Positions 1-8,108 are shown, counted from the first letter of the stretch. The stretch is 28,578 nt of DNA from Clostridium sp. CAG:413 (GCA_000431775.1 FR888234.1:30883-59460); one strand, 5' to 3'. Notes: generated by a model not told the origin, from the letters alone. Numbers and translations are program-made.

Positions 1-492
1 GAGGAAGAGCGTTTTGAGCGCAGCCTCTCTTGACGGGCTTGCGCACAGAGCCGTGCCGGAGATGACAACGGCCTTTGCCTGTTTGATATAATCCTCATCT
101 ACGTCGTCAACACAGACTTGCAGATCCGCAACGCCGTCGCGATACATCAGAATGCTGCTCTGTGTGGGGCTGAGTATCTCGGTGAAGGTAAGGCCCAGGT
201 TTTCGCCGTGCTCGCAGCGGAAAACGTGAGAGACGTCAATGCCGTCAGCCTTGAAATAGTTCTCCACATAGTCGCCGAACTGATCGTCGGATACGCGGGC
301 GATGAAGCCGCACTTTGCGCCGAGCCTTGCAAGGCCGACAGCTATATTTGCGGGCGAGCCGCCGACGTATTTGTTGAAGTTGCTGCTCTCGGAGAGCGGC
401 TTATTCATATCGGTGGGGTTGAAGTCGATGGCGATCCTGCCTATGGGGATGACGTCAAGGGGCTTTGAGTTGTCAAATTCAATGTAGCTCAT
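1..492 (-). CDS. iolC: 5-dehydro-2-deoxygluconokinase IolC, N-terminal part (truncated by window edge)
   Basis: PfkB-family sugar kinase that phosphorylates 5-dehydro-2-deoxy-D-gluconate in cytosolic myo-inositol catabolism. Only the first 164 residues are present; the reading frame runs off position 1. Seen: an N-terminal IGRIAIDFNP stretch followed by KYVGGSPANIAVGLARLG, the sugar-binding GG motif of PfkB kinases, then TEILSPTQSSILMYRDGVAD and SGTALCASPSREAALK. These match Bacillus IolC from memory closely enough to prefer IolC over a generic fructokinase. The ATP-binding C-terminal DTxGAGD motif lies outside the window. The start at 492 is set by AAAGGTG just upstream. It lies 18 nt behind the aldolase gene on the same strand, which acts on the product of this kinase, so the two steps are coupled in one operon. 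Confidence 0.92.
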   Translation of the reverse strand, partial: MSYIEFDNSKPLDVIPIGRIAIDFNPTDMNKPLSESSNFNKYVGGSPANIAVGLARLGAKCGFIARVSDDQFGDYVENYFKADGIDVSHVFRCEHGENLGLTFTEILSPTQSSILMYRDGVADLQVCVDDVDEDYIKQAKAVVISGTALCASPSREAALKTLFL

Positions 493-510
493 ATATATGT
501 CACCTTTCAA

Positions 511-1362
511 TTAATTTTTACCTTTACCGGCGCAGCCGAATATCTCTATATGCTTCAGGGCGTTGCGATACGCCCCCTCGACCTCGGCGGCCTGCAAGTC
601 ATAGTATCCGCCGATTTTGCCGCCGGAGTAAGCGGAGCGAACGCTCGCTTCAACGCTGTCAAAGGTCGCCGTGGCAATGTTGATTTTCCTGATGCCGAGG
701 CTCACGCATTTGCGGAAGTCGTCGGGCAGTATGCCCGTGCCGCCGTGGAGCACCAGAGGGACGGGAACGAGACCCGCCGTCTCCTCAAGGATATCAAACC
801 GCAGCTTCGGCGCCTGCTTGTAGTTGCCGTGGGCGTTGCCTATCGCAACGGCGAGGGCGTCAACGCCCGTCGTTTTATAGAATTCCAGCGCCTGAACGGG
901 CGAGGTGCAGTTGACGGCGATATTCTCGCTGCCGTCCTCGCTGCCGCCGACGCAGCCTATCTCCCCCTCGCAGTCGGCGTTAAAGCGCTTGGCTATCGAA
1001 TTTATCTTTGCGGTCTCGGCGGCGTTCTGCTCAAACGGCAGATGCGAGCCGTCAAACATAACGCTCGTGAAGCCGAGCTCAAGAGCCTCGGTTATCTTCT
1101 CCTCGGTCTTGCCGTGGTCGAAGTGGACTGCCACGGGCATCTTGCAGCTCTTTGCGGCGGCTACCATCAGCGGACCTATCACCTCGAGCGGGGACTGCTT
1201 GAGGCGCACCTCGGCTATCTGGATTATGGCGGGGCTTTCGGTCTCCTCAACGGCTTTGATCACGCCGAGCACCATCTCCATATTCGCTACGCTGAAGCTG
1301 CCGACGGCGTAGCCTTCATTCGCCGCTTTTTGCAGCAGCGGGCTCATCTTTGTCAGAGGCAT
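511..1362 (-). CDS. iolJ: Class II aldolase, probable 6-phospho-5-dehydro-2-deoxy-D-gluconate aldolase (IolJ-like)
   Basis: Zinc-dependent class II aldolase of 283 residues, the usual length for the FbaA/GatY/KbaY/IolJ group. Visible active-site features: HFDHGKT at about residues 80-86 with the catalytic Asp82 and zinc ligand His83, a CEGEIG motif near 131-136, GNAHGNY with zinc ligand His178, and LHGGTGI with zinc ligand His206. IolJ splits the phosphorylated product of IolC into dihydroxyacetone phosphate and malonate semialdehyde. The fold alone cannot separate IolJ from fructose- or tagatose-bisphosphate aldolases; the assignment rests on the adjacent iolC. GGAGGG sits 8 nt upstream of the ATG. 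The gene begins inside the end of the upstream yibE/F-like gene, a 47-nt overlap that suggests tight co-expression. Confidence 0.85.
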   Translation of the reverse strand: MPLTKMSPLLQKAANEGYAVGSFSVANMEMVLGVIKAVEETESPAIIQIAEVRLKQSPLEVIGPLMVAAAKSCKMPVAVHFDHGKTEEKITEALELGFTSVMFDGSHLPFEQNAAETAKINSIAKRFNADCEGEIGCVGGSEDGSENIAVNCTSPVQALEFYKTTGVDALAVAIGNAHGNYKQAPKLRFDILEETAGLVPVPLVLHGGTGILPDDFRKCVSLGIRKINIATATFDSVEASVRSAYSGGKIGGYYDLQAAEVEGAYRNALKHIEIFGCAGKGKN

Positions 1363-2503
1363 TGCCCGAACCCTCCTTTTTGTAATAGATAACGGCGCAT
1401 ACCGCGCTGGTGAGCGGCAGAGTCAGCAGCATGCCCATGCTGCCGGCGAGCGCCTGGAGGACATCGGCGATGATGACCTCTTTGTTTATGACCTGCTCGA
1501 TATTCGCGTTGTAGGCGACCATAAGCAGCACGCAGGTCAGCGAGCTGCCGATATAGGCGAGCACGAGGGTGTTTGCCATGGTGCCCATCATATCTCTGCC
1601 TATCGTGAAGCCCGAGCGCATAAGCTCCTGCGGCTTGATATGCGGGGATTTCTGCTTTAATTCGTAAAGCGAGGACGATATCGACATCGAGACATCCATC
1701 ACCGCGCCGACCGCGCCGACGATTATCATCGCGAATATTATCGCCTTGAGGTTAATGGGGTTGTCGGGGTAGAGCTGGAAGAGGTAGATCGACTCCTCCT
1801 CGAGCATACCCGTCATATTGAGAAAGCGGTCCATTATCAATACGATGAAGCCCGAGCAGAGCACGCCGCTCATGCAGCCGATGCAGGCGCACAGCGCCTT
1901 TTTGTTGTAGCCGCTGATTATCGCAAGGGTCATCACCGTCATGTAAACGCACACGAGGATGGACCAGAAATAGATGTTGTGACCGTTGAGAATGGCGGGG
2001 ATGAGCACAAAGAATACCGAGAGGCAGGTCAGCCCGAGCGAAACTATCGTTTTGACGCCCTGCATCCTTGAGAATACGACTATCAGCACGCAGAATATCG
2101 CAAGCAGCCACAGCAGCGGAGTGATACGCACAAAATCGCCGAAATAATAGAGCCTTTCGCCGTTCTCGCGGTAGCCCTCTATCAGCACGGTGTCGTTTTG
2201 CTCCACCTGACGGGGGCTGAACGCATAAGAGCGGTCGATCTCTTGGATAACATCGAGGGTTTTGCCCCTCAGCTCGGTGTTGAGCGCCTTTGCCTTGAAT
2301 GTGACGGTGATTATTTCATTCTCGCCGCTGACGTTGGCAGTCTTGACGTCGGTAACTCTTATCACCTTTGCTTTTATAGTGTCGCCGTCCATCTTGCCCT
2401 TAAATATCGAGCCGTCGCCGACGATATAGGTGTAGGCGGCGAGCAGCAGCAGCGCGGCGACAGCCACAGTCACGAGCTGTGAGATCATCTGCCGTCTTTT
2501 CAT
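1316..2503 (-). CDS. YibE/F-like multi-pass membrane protein
   Basis: Protein of 395 residues. It has an N-terminal membrane anchor (about 10-28), then an extracytoplasmic part of about 100 residues with beta-rich, OB-like character containing DTIKAKVIRVTD and DTVLIEGYRE. Some seven hydrophobic helices follow from about residue 130, including GAVGAVMDVSMSISSSLYE, which is typical of the YibE/F family. It ends in a charged tail. Family function is not established; transport of a small metabolite or ion is often supposed. It is the first gene of a three-gene operon with the aldolase and iolC, behind a good promoter, which might hint at a role in inositol or organic acid movement, but that is inference. 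The TGA overlaps the aldolase gene by 47 nt. Confidence 0.82.
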   Translation of the reverse strand: MKRRQMISQLVTVAVAALLLLAAYTYIVGDGSIFKGKMDGDTIKAKVIRVTDVKTANVSGENEIITVTFKAKALNTELRGKTLDVIQEIDRSYAFSPRQVEQNDTVLIEGYRENGERLYYFGDFVRITPLLWLLAIFCVLIVVFSRMQGVKTIVSLGLTCLSVFFVLIPAILNGHNIYFWSILVCVYMTVMTLAIISGYNKKALCACIGCMSGVLCSGFIVLIMDRFLNMTGMLEEESIYLFQLYPDNPINLKAIIFAMIIVGAVGAVMDVSMSISSSLYELKQKSPHIKPQELMRSGFTIGRDMMGTMANTLVLAYIGSSLTCVLLMVAYNANIEQVINKEVIIADVLQALAGSMGMLLTLPLTSAVCAVIYYKKEGSGNASDKDEPAAAKSGE

Positions 2504-2539
2504 TTGCCTTCACCCGCTTTTATACATTATCTATCGGTC

Positions 2540-2568
2540 ATTATAACACATTAAAGCGCAAATCTCAA
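2540..2568 (-). promoter_or_regulatory. Promoter for the yibE/F-iolJ-iolC operon
   Basis: On the minus strand TTGAGA (2563-2568) and TATAAT (2540-2545) are separated by exactly 17 bp. The predicted transcription start lies about 30 nt before the yibE/F start codon. No obvious IolR-type operator was recognised. Confidence 0.7.
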
Positions 2569-2681
2569 CAGCATATTTTTAGAATTCGGTGCCGATAAAG
2601 CGAAAAAATCGGCCTCCGACGAGGGAGAGACCGTGAGATATTATCAAAAGCAAACAAGAGAAAGCAATAGTGATAAGCCAC

Positions 2682-2720
2682 AAAACGAAAAACAGCCATT
2701 TCGCTTTGAAATGACTGTTT
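2682..2720 (-). terminator. Rho-independent terminator after the small P-loop kinase
   Basis: On the minus strand a 13-bp stem (arms 2690-2702 and 2708-2720, one G-T and otherwise paired) with a 5-nt loop is followed by TTTTCGTTTT. It sits 36 nt after the kinase stop codon. Confidence 0.75.
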
Positions 2721-2755
2721 TAATTTAACTGAGCAAAAAAGGTTTTTGGTATTCG

Positions 2756-3307
2756 TCAAAAGCCGAAACGGTCTTTAATTATCCGCGCCGTTTCCTCGGC
2801 AGATAAATCGGTATTATCAATTTTAATATAATTTTCAAACGGTATTTCGCCGTCGTTGCTCACCATTCGGTGATTATTATCATCATAGATCAACAGCCTG
2901 TTTGAAAATTCAATATCCCTTTTTGACGGTTTGTTTTTCAGACGGTTTTCGGTTGCGTTTCGCTTCAGCCGTACTTCCTGCGGAGCGAAAAGCTCGACAT
3001 AATACACCTCTGCGTTATACCCTTTAAATATATCGACGATTTTCGCGGTGTATTCCCAATCCTCTTTACAGTCAAAAGCCCACATAAAGGTGAAGATCAA
3101 TCCGTATTTATCTGTTTTCGCGAATTCCTCAAATACGGTTTCTCTGAATTTTCTGATCACGGTTCCGTTGAATTCGCCAAACACCTCGAGCACAGGCTCA
3201 ATGCTTATATGATTATGGAAAAGCCTGAAATCCGTAATTTTGCAAAGTTCCTGCCCGACCGTCATTTTGCCGACAGCAGCGTCTCCGAACAGCAGTAACA
3301 GCTTCAT
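2756..3307 (-). CDS. Small P-loop NTPase, nucleoside/shikimate-kinase-like
   Basis: Protein of 183 residues that starts directly with a Walker A loop, GDAAVGKMT (residues 8-16), after a hydrophobic strand MKLLLLF. The start at 3307 is chosen because GAGGTGA lies 5 nt upstream and because it places the P-loop at the N terminus as in AAA_18/AAA_33-type small-molecule kinases; the longer frame reaching 3418 would run into the tRNA. Further features are an R-rich segment (EVRLKRNATENRLKNK, about residues 120-135) that could be the lid, and a C-terminal IKIDNTDLSAEETARII segment typical of this kinase group. The substrate is unknown. It lies 72 nt behind tRNA-Thr on the same strand with no separate promoter seen, and ends in a clear terminator. 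AT-rich relative to its neighbours, which may suggest a separate origin. Confidence 0.75.
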   Translation of the reverse strand: MKLLLLFGDAAVGKMTVGQELCKITDFRLFHNHISIEPVLEVFGEFNGTVIRKFRETVFEEFAKTDKYGLIFTFMWAFDCKEDWEYTAKIVDIFKGYNAEVYYVELFAPQEVRLKRNATENRLKNKPSKRDIEFSNRLLIYDDNNHRMVSNDGEIPFENYIKIDNTDLSAEETARIIKDRFGF

Positions 3308-3379
3308 CGTCTCACCTCTGTTTTTATTGATATCCGACGACAGATACATATAAAATAAAAACCGCCGAAGCGGTTTTGT

Positions 3380-3455
3380 TGGAGCTACTGGTCGGACTCG
3401 AACCGACGACCTGCGCATTACGAATGCGCTGCTCTACCAACTGAGCCACAGTAGC
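3380..3455 (-). tRNA. tRNA-Thr (anticodon CGU)
   Basis: A complete cloverleaf can be drawn on the minus strand. The 7-bp acceptor stem is GCTACTG with CAGTAGC, the D-arm contains TGGCTCAGTTGGTAGAGCA, and the anticodon stem GCGCA/TGCGC holds the loop TTCGTAA, giving CGT. The T-arm is GTCGGTTCGAGTCCGAC, the discriminator base T, and an encoded CCA lies at 3380-3382. It reads ACG threonine codons. Confidence 0.96.
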
Positions 3456-3473
3456 ATTTCAAATACGCTCCAT

Positions 3474-3502
3474 ATTATATAGTATTTATTTCAATTTTGC
3501 AA
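3474..3502 (-). promoter_or_regulatory. Promoter for tRNA-Thr
   Basis: TTGCAA (3497-3502) and TATAAT (3474-3479) on the minus strand with a 17-bp spacer, about 19 nt before the tRNA 5' end. It could also serve the kinase gene downstream of the tRNA. Confidence 0.7.
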
Positions 3503-3682
3503 GTCTTTTTTACTATTTAGTTTAAAAATTTCGGCGACGTTACAATTCGGCAACAAAAGCTTTACAATTTCTCTAATATTATTTTATGTTCTATACTTGA
3601 TTTAAATGCGAAAATGGGCTATTCTATATATAGTCCCGCACCTTATGCGGTTGATAAGACTCATTCGGAGGTAATATTAGAC

Positions 3683-4720
3683 ATGAGGAAGAACATAATT
3701 GCGATAGTGCTGGTGTTCGCGCTGGCATTCGGATTCGCATCCTGTAAACAGCTCGAAAAAACCGATATGTTCACTATCGAGTCGCAGGTTTATATCGTCG
3801 ATGACGAGGGCGTTACCAGAAACGTGCAGACTAGAATCAAGGAGAACGGCGAGATAGAGTATTTCTACATTGATTCCGACGGCAACACGATATTTGTCAA
3901 GAAGGATGACGTTGTTATCGAGACCAAGCGCGTGCTTGCCTCGACCACCGACTCCAACACCTTCTCACCCGAGGCGCAGTCGTTCCTCGACGCTTTCAAC
4001 GACCCCTCGTCTCTTGACGAGCTGATCGACACCAAGGTCACCGAGCCGAAGCTCGATATGGCGGACGGCCTTGTGCCCGACGACGGCTTCAAACAGATCG
4101 AGCCTGTCACCGGCGCGGACGGCAAGCCCCAGCGTGAGACCTTTGAGAAGAACTTCAAAGAGATAATCAAGAGCGAGAGCTTCACGCTCTCCGCAACTAT
4201 CGAAGCCGAGGTCGACGGCTCCACCGTGCGTATGCCCATTACTCTGATGAGGAGCGGCGACGACCTCTATGTCGAGACCAATATGCCCGTTGAGGGCAAG
4301 GGCGCCCTCAAAGCTGCGTTCATCGTTACGGGCGGCAAGCTCTATCTTGTCATCCCCGCGATGAGATGCTATATGGAAGTGCCCCAGGATGTCCTTGACT
4401 CTATCCTTGACCCCGACCTTATCGAGGGCGGCGCAAACGACGATAACTCCAAGTATGTTTCGAGCGCCGAAGTCACCGTGGGCGGCAAGAAATACACCTG
4501 CGACGTGTATGAATCCGACGGCAATACCACGAAGTATTACTTTGATTCAAACGGCGATCTCAAGAGGATCGAGAGCATTTCCTCCGACGGCTCGCCTGCA
4601 ATAATCGAAATAAGCACCCTCAAGAAGGGCGCAGACAAGTCAAAGATGAAGATACCCTCGGGTTATTTCGATATGACCAAGATAATGGGCGAGAACTTTG
4701 ACTATTCGACTTTGACATAA
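3683..4720 (+). CDS. Predicted lipoprotein, LolA/LppX-like fold suspected
   Basis: Secreted lipoprotein of 345 residues. The start at 3683 is chosen because GGAGGT lies 10 nt upstream and because it opens a lipoprotein signal: charged MRKN, a hydrophobic run, then lipobox F-A-S-C with the lipidated Cys at residue 21. The mature part is acidic, with EIEYFYIDSDGNTIFVK near the N terminus and a C-terminal half (about 170-345) that looks like alternating beta strands: TVRMPITLMRSGDDLYVET, KLYLVIPAMRCYMEV, KKYTCDVYESDGNTTKYYF. Such a strand pattern recalls lipoprotein-localisation-like (LolA/LppX) domains in Firmicute lipoproteins; this is a weak structural guess, not a recognised family. It is followed after 5 nt by a short-chain dehydrogenase gene, so the two share a transcript. 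No function is assigned. Confidence 0.85.
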   Translation: MRKNIIAIVLVFALAFGFASCKQLEKTDMFTIESQVYIVDDEGVTRNVQTRIKENGEIEYFYIDSDGNTIFVKKDDVVIETKRVLASTTDSNTFSPEAQSFLDAFNDPSSLDELIDTKVTEPKLDMADGLVPDDGFKQIEPVTGADGKPQRETFEKNFKEIIKSESFTLSATIEAEVDGSTVRMPITLMRSGDDLYVETNMPVEGKGALKAAFIVTGGKLYLVIPAMRCYMEVPQDVLDSILDPDLIEGGANDDNSKYVSSAEVTVGGKKYTCDVYESDGNTTKYYFDSNGDLKRIESISSDGSPAIIEISTLKKGADKSKMKIPSGYFDMTKIMGENFDYSTLT

Positions 4721-4725
4721 GGACT

Positions 4726-5460
4726 ATGAAAAAGAAGTGTGCATTGATAACCGGAGCCTCGGGCGGGATAGGCAGCAGCATTGCGCTGCGCCTTGCCCGT
4801 GACGGCTTCGCCGTAGCGGCCTGCTACAGGAGCGACGAGGCGGGCATCGCCTCCCTCGCCGCCGAGCTTGACGTCATCGGGGCTGAGTATAAGATATACC
4901 GCGCCGACGTTGCCGACTACTCACAAATGAATACTGTCTTTGCAGACGCCACCGAGGAATTCGGCGGCGTTTCTGTGCTTGTCAACAATGCGGGGGTTGC
5001 CCAGCAAAAGCTCTTCACCGATATCACCGAGGAGGAGTTTGACTTTATCACCGGCGTTAACTTTAAGGGTGTTTTCAACTGCTGCAAGTGCGCCGTGCCG
5101 TTCATGGTGAATCAAAAGAGCGGCAAGATAATCAATATATCCTCGATGTGGGGCGTTTACGGCGCTTCGTGCGAGACGGTGTATTCCGCGACCAAGGCGG
5201 CCGTGATAGGCCTCACCAAGGCGCTTGCGAGGGAGCTTGCGCCGAGCAATATCCAGGTCAACTGCGTTGCCCCCGGGGCGATAGACACTAAGATGAATTC
5301 AAATCTCAGCTCCGATGAGAGAGCCGCCCTTGCGGACGAGATACCGATGGGGCGCTTCGGTCTGCCCGGCGAGATAGCCGGCGTTGTGTCTTTCCTTGCG
5401 GGCAGCGACTCGGATTACGTCACCGCCCAGGTCATAACTGCTGACGGCGGCATGACCTGA
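4726..5460 (+). CDS. Short-chain dehydrogenase/reductase, FabG-like 3-oxoacyl-ACP reductase family
   Basis: Classical SDR of 244 residues, the normal length. It has the NAD(P)-binding TGASGGIG (9-16), the NNAG motif (87-90), and the catalytic triad Ser140, Tyr153 and Lys157 in YSATK. CVAPGAIDTKM (180-190) and a C-terminal SDYVTAQVITADGGMT complete the family pattern, the latter typical of FabG-type reductases. Reaction: NAD(P)H-dependent reduction of a keto group, most likely a 3-oxoacyl thioester. It is not inside a fatty acid synthesis cluster here, so its substrate is open and no gene symbol is given. It begins 5 nt after the lipoprotein stop codon, without an obvious strong ribosome binding site of its own (only AAGGAC overlapping the stop), implying translational coupling. 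Confidence 0.9.
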   Translation: MKKKCALITGASGGIGSSIALRLARDGFAVAACYRSDEAGIASLAAELDVIGAEYKIYRADVADYSQMNTVFADATEEFGGVSVLVNNAGVAQQKLFTDITEEEFDFITGVNFKGVFNCCKCAVPFMVNQKSGKIINISSMWGVYGASCETVYSATKAAVIGLTKALARELAPSNIQVNCVAPGAIDTKMNSNLSSDERAALADEIPMGRFGLPGEIAGVVSFLAGSDSDYVTAQVITADGGMT

Positions 5461-5466
5461 TGGGCA

Positions 5467-5495
5467 TTTTGCCGAAAAACCGGCTTGCTTTTTGG
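5467..5495 (+). terminator. Possible weak terminator after the SDR gene
   Basis: GCCG and CGGC pair across AAAAAC, followed by TTGCTTTTT. The stem is only 4-5 bp, so this is tentative. Confidence 0.35.
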
Positions 5496-5508
5496 CTATA
5501 GTTTACAA

Positions 5509-5537
5509 TTGATTTAATTTCCGTAATATGATAAAAT
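5509..5537 (+). promoter_or_regulatory. Promoter for the zinc-ribbon membrane protein gene
   Basis: TTGATT (5509-5514) and TAAAAT (5532-5537) with a 17-bp spacer; an alternative TATGAT overlaps the second box. The predicted transcript start lies about 35 nt before the start codon. Confidence 0.65.
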
Positions 5538-5577
5538 ACTACAGTGTATTACGCAATTAGTGTTTGGAGGAAAAAAT

Positions 5578-6462
5578 ATGGCTAAATGTCCGAAGTGCGG
5601 CCGCCGTCTTACAATTTTTGATTGGCGCCCCAATTGCCCCGGCTGCGGCGTGAATCTTGTTTACTACGGCAGAGAAGAGAGACTTATGAATGAGGCGGAT
5701 GCCGCTGAGGCCGAGCACGCCCACCTTCAGAAGAAGCTCGACAGGCTCAAGGCTTCTTTCGTCGGCTCGCCGCTCACCATAGTCAGGATAATCCTTTCGG
5801 TGCTCCCGATAGCAGCCCTCATGCTGCCGCTGTGCAAGGTCGCATTCAACGGCCCGTTCATTGAGGAGACCGCAAAGAACATAAATGCCATTGAGATCTA
5901 TAATCTCGTTTCCTCTATTGATTTCGGTGCTCTGTTCACCATGACAGGCTCCTCGATAGTCGGCTCCGCATTCGTCGCATACGCGGTCGCCCTTATTTCC
6001 GTCCTGCTCTCGCTCGTAATCGTCATAGTCAGCCTCGTGCTGCTCACCATGGCTTGCGGCCCTAAGGGCAACGTCAGAAACATCACGCTCAACTGCCTTG
6101 ATATCGCACTTGCGGTCGTTTCGGTCATATTCTTCAATAAGTTTGCGACGGATATTCACGGCGTGTTCCCCGAGTTCGTCACCGGCTCCGTCCAGTACGG
6201 CGCATACGTCTATATCGGCACCCTCGTGTTGCTGCTCGCTATCAACATCATCATCGCCAAGAAGGGCGTTGCCGTTAAGTATAAGCAGTGCTATGTCGGC
6301 GGCATTCCCGCCGAGGAGTATTTTGAGCTTGTCGCGGCAGGCACCGATATCGACACCATTCATCAGATGATGGCTAAGGCCATGGCGGAGAAGGGCTACA
6401 ACGAAGAGATTGTCGCCGAGGCCGCCGAAGCATCGGAAGAAAAAGAAGAAGTCAACGCATAA
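5578..6462 (+). CDS. Zinc-ribbon membrane protein of unknown function
   Basis: Protein of 294 residues. The start at 5578 follows TTTGGAGG by 7 nt. It opens with a zinc ribbon: C4-x2-C7 and C20-x2-C23 (CPKCGRRL and NCPGCGVNL). A charged helix rich in Glu, Ala and Lys (about 38-60) follows, then hydrophobic stretches near 66-84, 121-160 (long, probably two helices), 170-190 and 205-232. The C-terminal segment resembles a small helical domain (GTDIDTIHQMMAKAMAEKGY) and ends in an acidic tail. The ribbon should face the cytoplasm. The gene has its own promoter and terminator, so it is monocistronic. The family is not recognised; zinc-ribbon membrane proteins in Firmicutes often have regulatory or assembly roles, but nothing here shows which. 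Confidence 0.82.
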   Translation: MAKCPKCGRRLTIFDWRPNCPGCGVNLVYYGREERLMNEADAAEAEHAHLQKKLDRLKASFVGSPLTIVRIILSVLPIAALMLPLCKVAFNGPFIEETAKNINAIEIYNLVSSIDFGALFTMTGSSIVGSAFVAYAVALISVLLSLVIVIVSLVLLTMACGPKGNVRNITLNCLDIALAVVSVIFFNKFATDIHGVFPEFVTGSVQYGAYVYIGTLVLLLAINIIIAKKGVAVKYKQCYVGGIPAEEYFELVAAGTDIDTIHQMMAKAMAEKGYNEEIVAEAAEASEEKEEVNA

Positions 6463-6474
6463 CAAGATAATTAT

Positions 6475-6510
6475 AAAGCTGCATCTCAAAGCGGATGCAG
6501 CTTTTTGTTG
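6475..6510 (+). terminator. Rho-independent terminator
   Basis: Arms AAAGCTGCATC (6475-6485) and GATGCAGCTTT (6494-6504) pair perfectly over 11 bp with an 8-nt loop, running into a T-rich tail. It lies 12 nt after the zinc-ribbon protein stop codon. Confidence 0.9.
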
Positions 6511-6532
6511 CCTTGTTCGATTAAGCGGCGAT

Positions 6533-6572
6533 AACAAAAGACCGAACGTATACGAAAAGTACACGTTCGGTC
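6533..6572 (-). terminator. Rho-independent terminator of the ABC importer operon
   Basis: On the minus strand GACCGAACGT (6563-6572) pairs with ACGTTCGGTC (6540-6549), followed by TTTTGTT. It lies 13 nt after the ATPase stop codon and converges with the terminator at 6475-6510. Confidence 0.85.
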
Positions 6573-6585
6573 TTGCTTTTGCTTA

Positions 6586-7365
6586 TCAGTCGCCGTAACG
6601 GCTGAGGAATTCCTTTGTGCGCTCCTGCGTGGGGTGCTCGATGACCTGCTCGGGTGTGCCGTCCTCAACGATAACTCCGCCGTCCATGAAGATTATGCGG
6701 CTCGATACGTCGCGGGCAAACGCCATCTCGTGCGTGACGATGACCATCGTCATGTGCTCCGCGGCAAGATCCTTGATGACCTTGAGTATTTCGCCTGTCA
6801 GCTCGGGGTCGAGCGCCGAGGTGGGCTCGTCAAAGAAGAGTATCTTCGGCTCGAGCATCAGCGCGCGGGCTATCGAAACCCGCTGCTGCTGGCCGCCCGA
6901 AAGCTCGCAGGGGTAGTTGCCGAGCTTCTGCGAGAGGCCGACCTTGCCGAGCAGCACCTTTGCTTTATCCTCGATCTCGGCGTTTATCGCCTTTGCATTC
7001 TTCTTGTAATCAGGCTTTTCCTTTGCAAGGAGCTTCGCCGCAAGGGTCACGTTATCCAGTACGCTGTAGTGCGGGAAAAGGTTGAAATTCTGAAATACCA
7101 GACCGACAAGCAGCTGCTTTTTGCGCTTCTCTTCGGCGTTCTTATAGGCTGGCTTGCCGTTGAAGAACACCTCGCCGTCCACGGCGATATAGCCGCTGTC
7201 GGCGGTCTCAAGCTGGTTGATGCAGCGCAGGATGGTCGTCTTGCCGCTGCCGGAGGAGCCGATTATGCTCAGCACGTCGCCCTTCTCAAGCGTGAAGCTG
7301 ATATCCTTGAGCACTTCGGTGCTGCCGAAGCTCTTTGAAAGATTTTTTACCTCTAAAATTGACAT
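6586..7365 (-). CDS. Polar amino acid ABC transporter, ATP-binding subunit (GlnQ/HisP type)
   Basis: Cytoplasmic ATPase of 259 residues, the normal size of the family. Walker A is GSSGSGKT (36-43), the Q-loop lies in [17 protein letters not shown], the signature is [15 protein letters not shown], Walker B is [15 protein letters not shown], and the H-loop is VTHEM. The inner sequence [13 protein letters not shown] and the [11 protein letters not shown] form are typical of polar amino acid importers. The ATG at 7365 is preferred because GGAGGT lies 7 nt upstream; a GTG three codons earlier is possible. It is the last gene of the importer operon, 13 nt after the permease. A somewhat long insert ([20 protein letters not shown]) lies between the Q-loop and the signature. 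The substrate cannot be read from this subunit. Confidence 0.95.
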   Translation of the reverse strand: MSILEVKNLSKSFGSTEVLKDISFTLEKGDVLSIIGSSGSGKTTILRCINQLETADSGYIAVDGEVFFNGKPAYKNAEEKRKKQLLVGLVFQNFNLFPHYSVLDNVTLAAKLLAKEKPDYKKNAKAINAEIEDKAKVLLGKVGLSQKLGNYPCELSGGQQQRVSIARALMLEPKILFFDEPTSALDPELTGEILKVIKDLAAEHMTMVIVTHEMAFARDVSSRIIFMDGGVIVEDGTPEQVIEHPTQERTKEFLSRYGD

Positions 7366-7378
7366 TCTCCGCACCTCC

Positions 7379-8074
7379 TCAGACCTTGAAGTAGCTGAGC
7401 TTCTTCTCGATCTTGTTAAACAGCGCAGTCAGCACTCCGCTGAATATGAGATAGTAAACTCCCGTGAAAAACAGCGGCCACATCTGACCGGCAATGCCCT
7501 TTGAGCCTTTGATAAAGGATTGACCGGCCCAGATTATCTCCTGGAATGCGATTATGCGGGCGAGGGAGGTATCCTTGACGAGGGTGATTATCTCGTTTGA
7601 CATCGGCGGCACTATGCGCTTTATCATCTGCATGAGGGTGATTTTGAAGAAAATTTGGCTCTTTGAGAGGCCGAGCACTTGCCCCGCCTCCTGCTGACCC
7701 TTGGGCACGCCCTGAATGCCGCCCCTGTATATCTCGGAGAAATAGCAGGCGTAGTTAAAGACGAACGCGACGCAGGCGGCTATGAAGCGCCCCTCCTCGC
7801 CGCTGCCCCAGATGTTGTTTTTCATCACGAGGCCGGGGAAAAAGTAAATTATCAGCAGCTGTATCATCAGCGGGGTGCCTCTGATGACCCAGACTACAGT
7901 CTTGACAAGCAGTGAAAGCGGCTTGAATTTGGACATTGAGCCGAATGAGATTATAAGTCCCAGGGGAATGGAGCCGACAAGAGAAATCGTGAAAAGCTTC
8001 ATTGTTTGGAGAAATCCGGCGTTCAGCGAGTCAAAAACAATCGGAAATTGCTCCTTAAAGAGTTGAAAATTCAT
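7379..8074 (-). CDS. Polar amino acid ABC transporter, permease subunit
   Basis: Membrane protein of 231 residues with about five hydrophobic helices. Recognition features of the His/Glu/Gln/Arg permease family are the N-terminal [20 protein letters not shown], then [18 protein letters not shown]. The cytoplasmic EAA loop is [18 protein letters not shown], which docks on the ATPase, followed by [16 protein letters not shown] and [10 protein letters not shown]. As a single permease gene it would act as a homodimer. The ATG at 8074 has only a modest AAGGATG upstream. It lies between the binding-protein gene (90-nt gap with a hairpin) and the ATPase gene (13-nt gap) and completes the importer. 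Confidence 0.94.
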   Translation of the reverse strand: MNFQLFKEQFPIVFDSLNAGFLQTMKLFTISLVGSIPLGLIISFGSMSKFKPLSLLVKTVVWVIRGTPLMIQLLIIYFFPGLVMKNNIWGSGEEGRFIAACVAFVFNYACYFSEIYRGGIQGVPKGQQEAGQVLGLSKSQIFFKITLMQMIKRIVPPMSNEIITLVKDTSLARIIAFQEIIWAGQSFIKGSKGIAGQMWPLFFTGVYYLIFSGVLTALFNKIEKKLSYFKV

Positions 8075-8108
8075 TAGAAAACATCCTTAAAATCTGTATT
8101 TATACGGC

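Noticed and set aside
550..1392. Long plus-strand open frame (280 codons) opposite the aldolase gene
   Set aside because: It is the antisense shadow of a gene with clear catalytic motifs and has no ribosome binding site.
2592..2614. GCCGAT/ATCGGC hairpin
   Set aside because: No T-run follows on either strand and no gene ends close enough, so it was not called a terminator.
3308..3418. Longer N terminus for the small kinase
   Set aside because: It would overlap the tRNA-Thr gene; the start at 3307 has a good ribosome binding site and places the P-loop normally.
5557..6564. Minus-strand open frame of 335 codons opposite the zinc-ribbon protein
   Set aside because: It runs through two terminators, lacks a ribosome binding site and has shadow-type composition.
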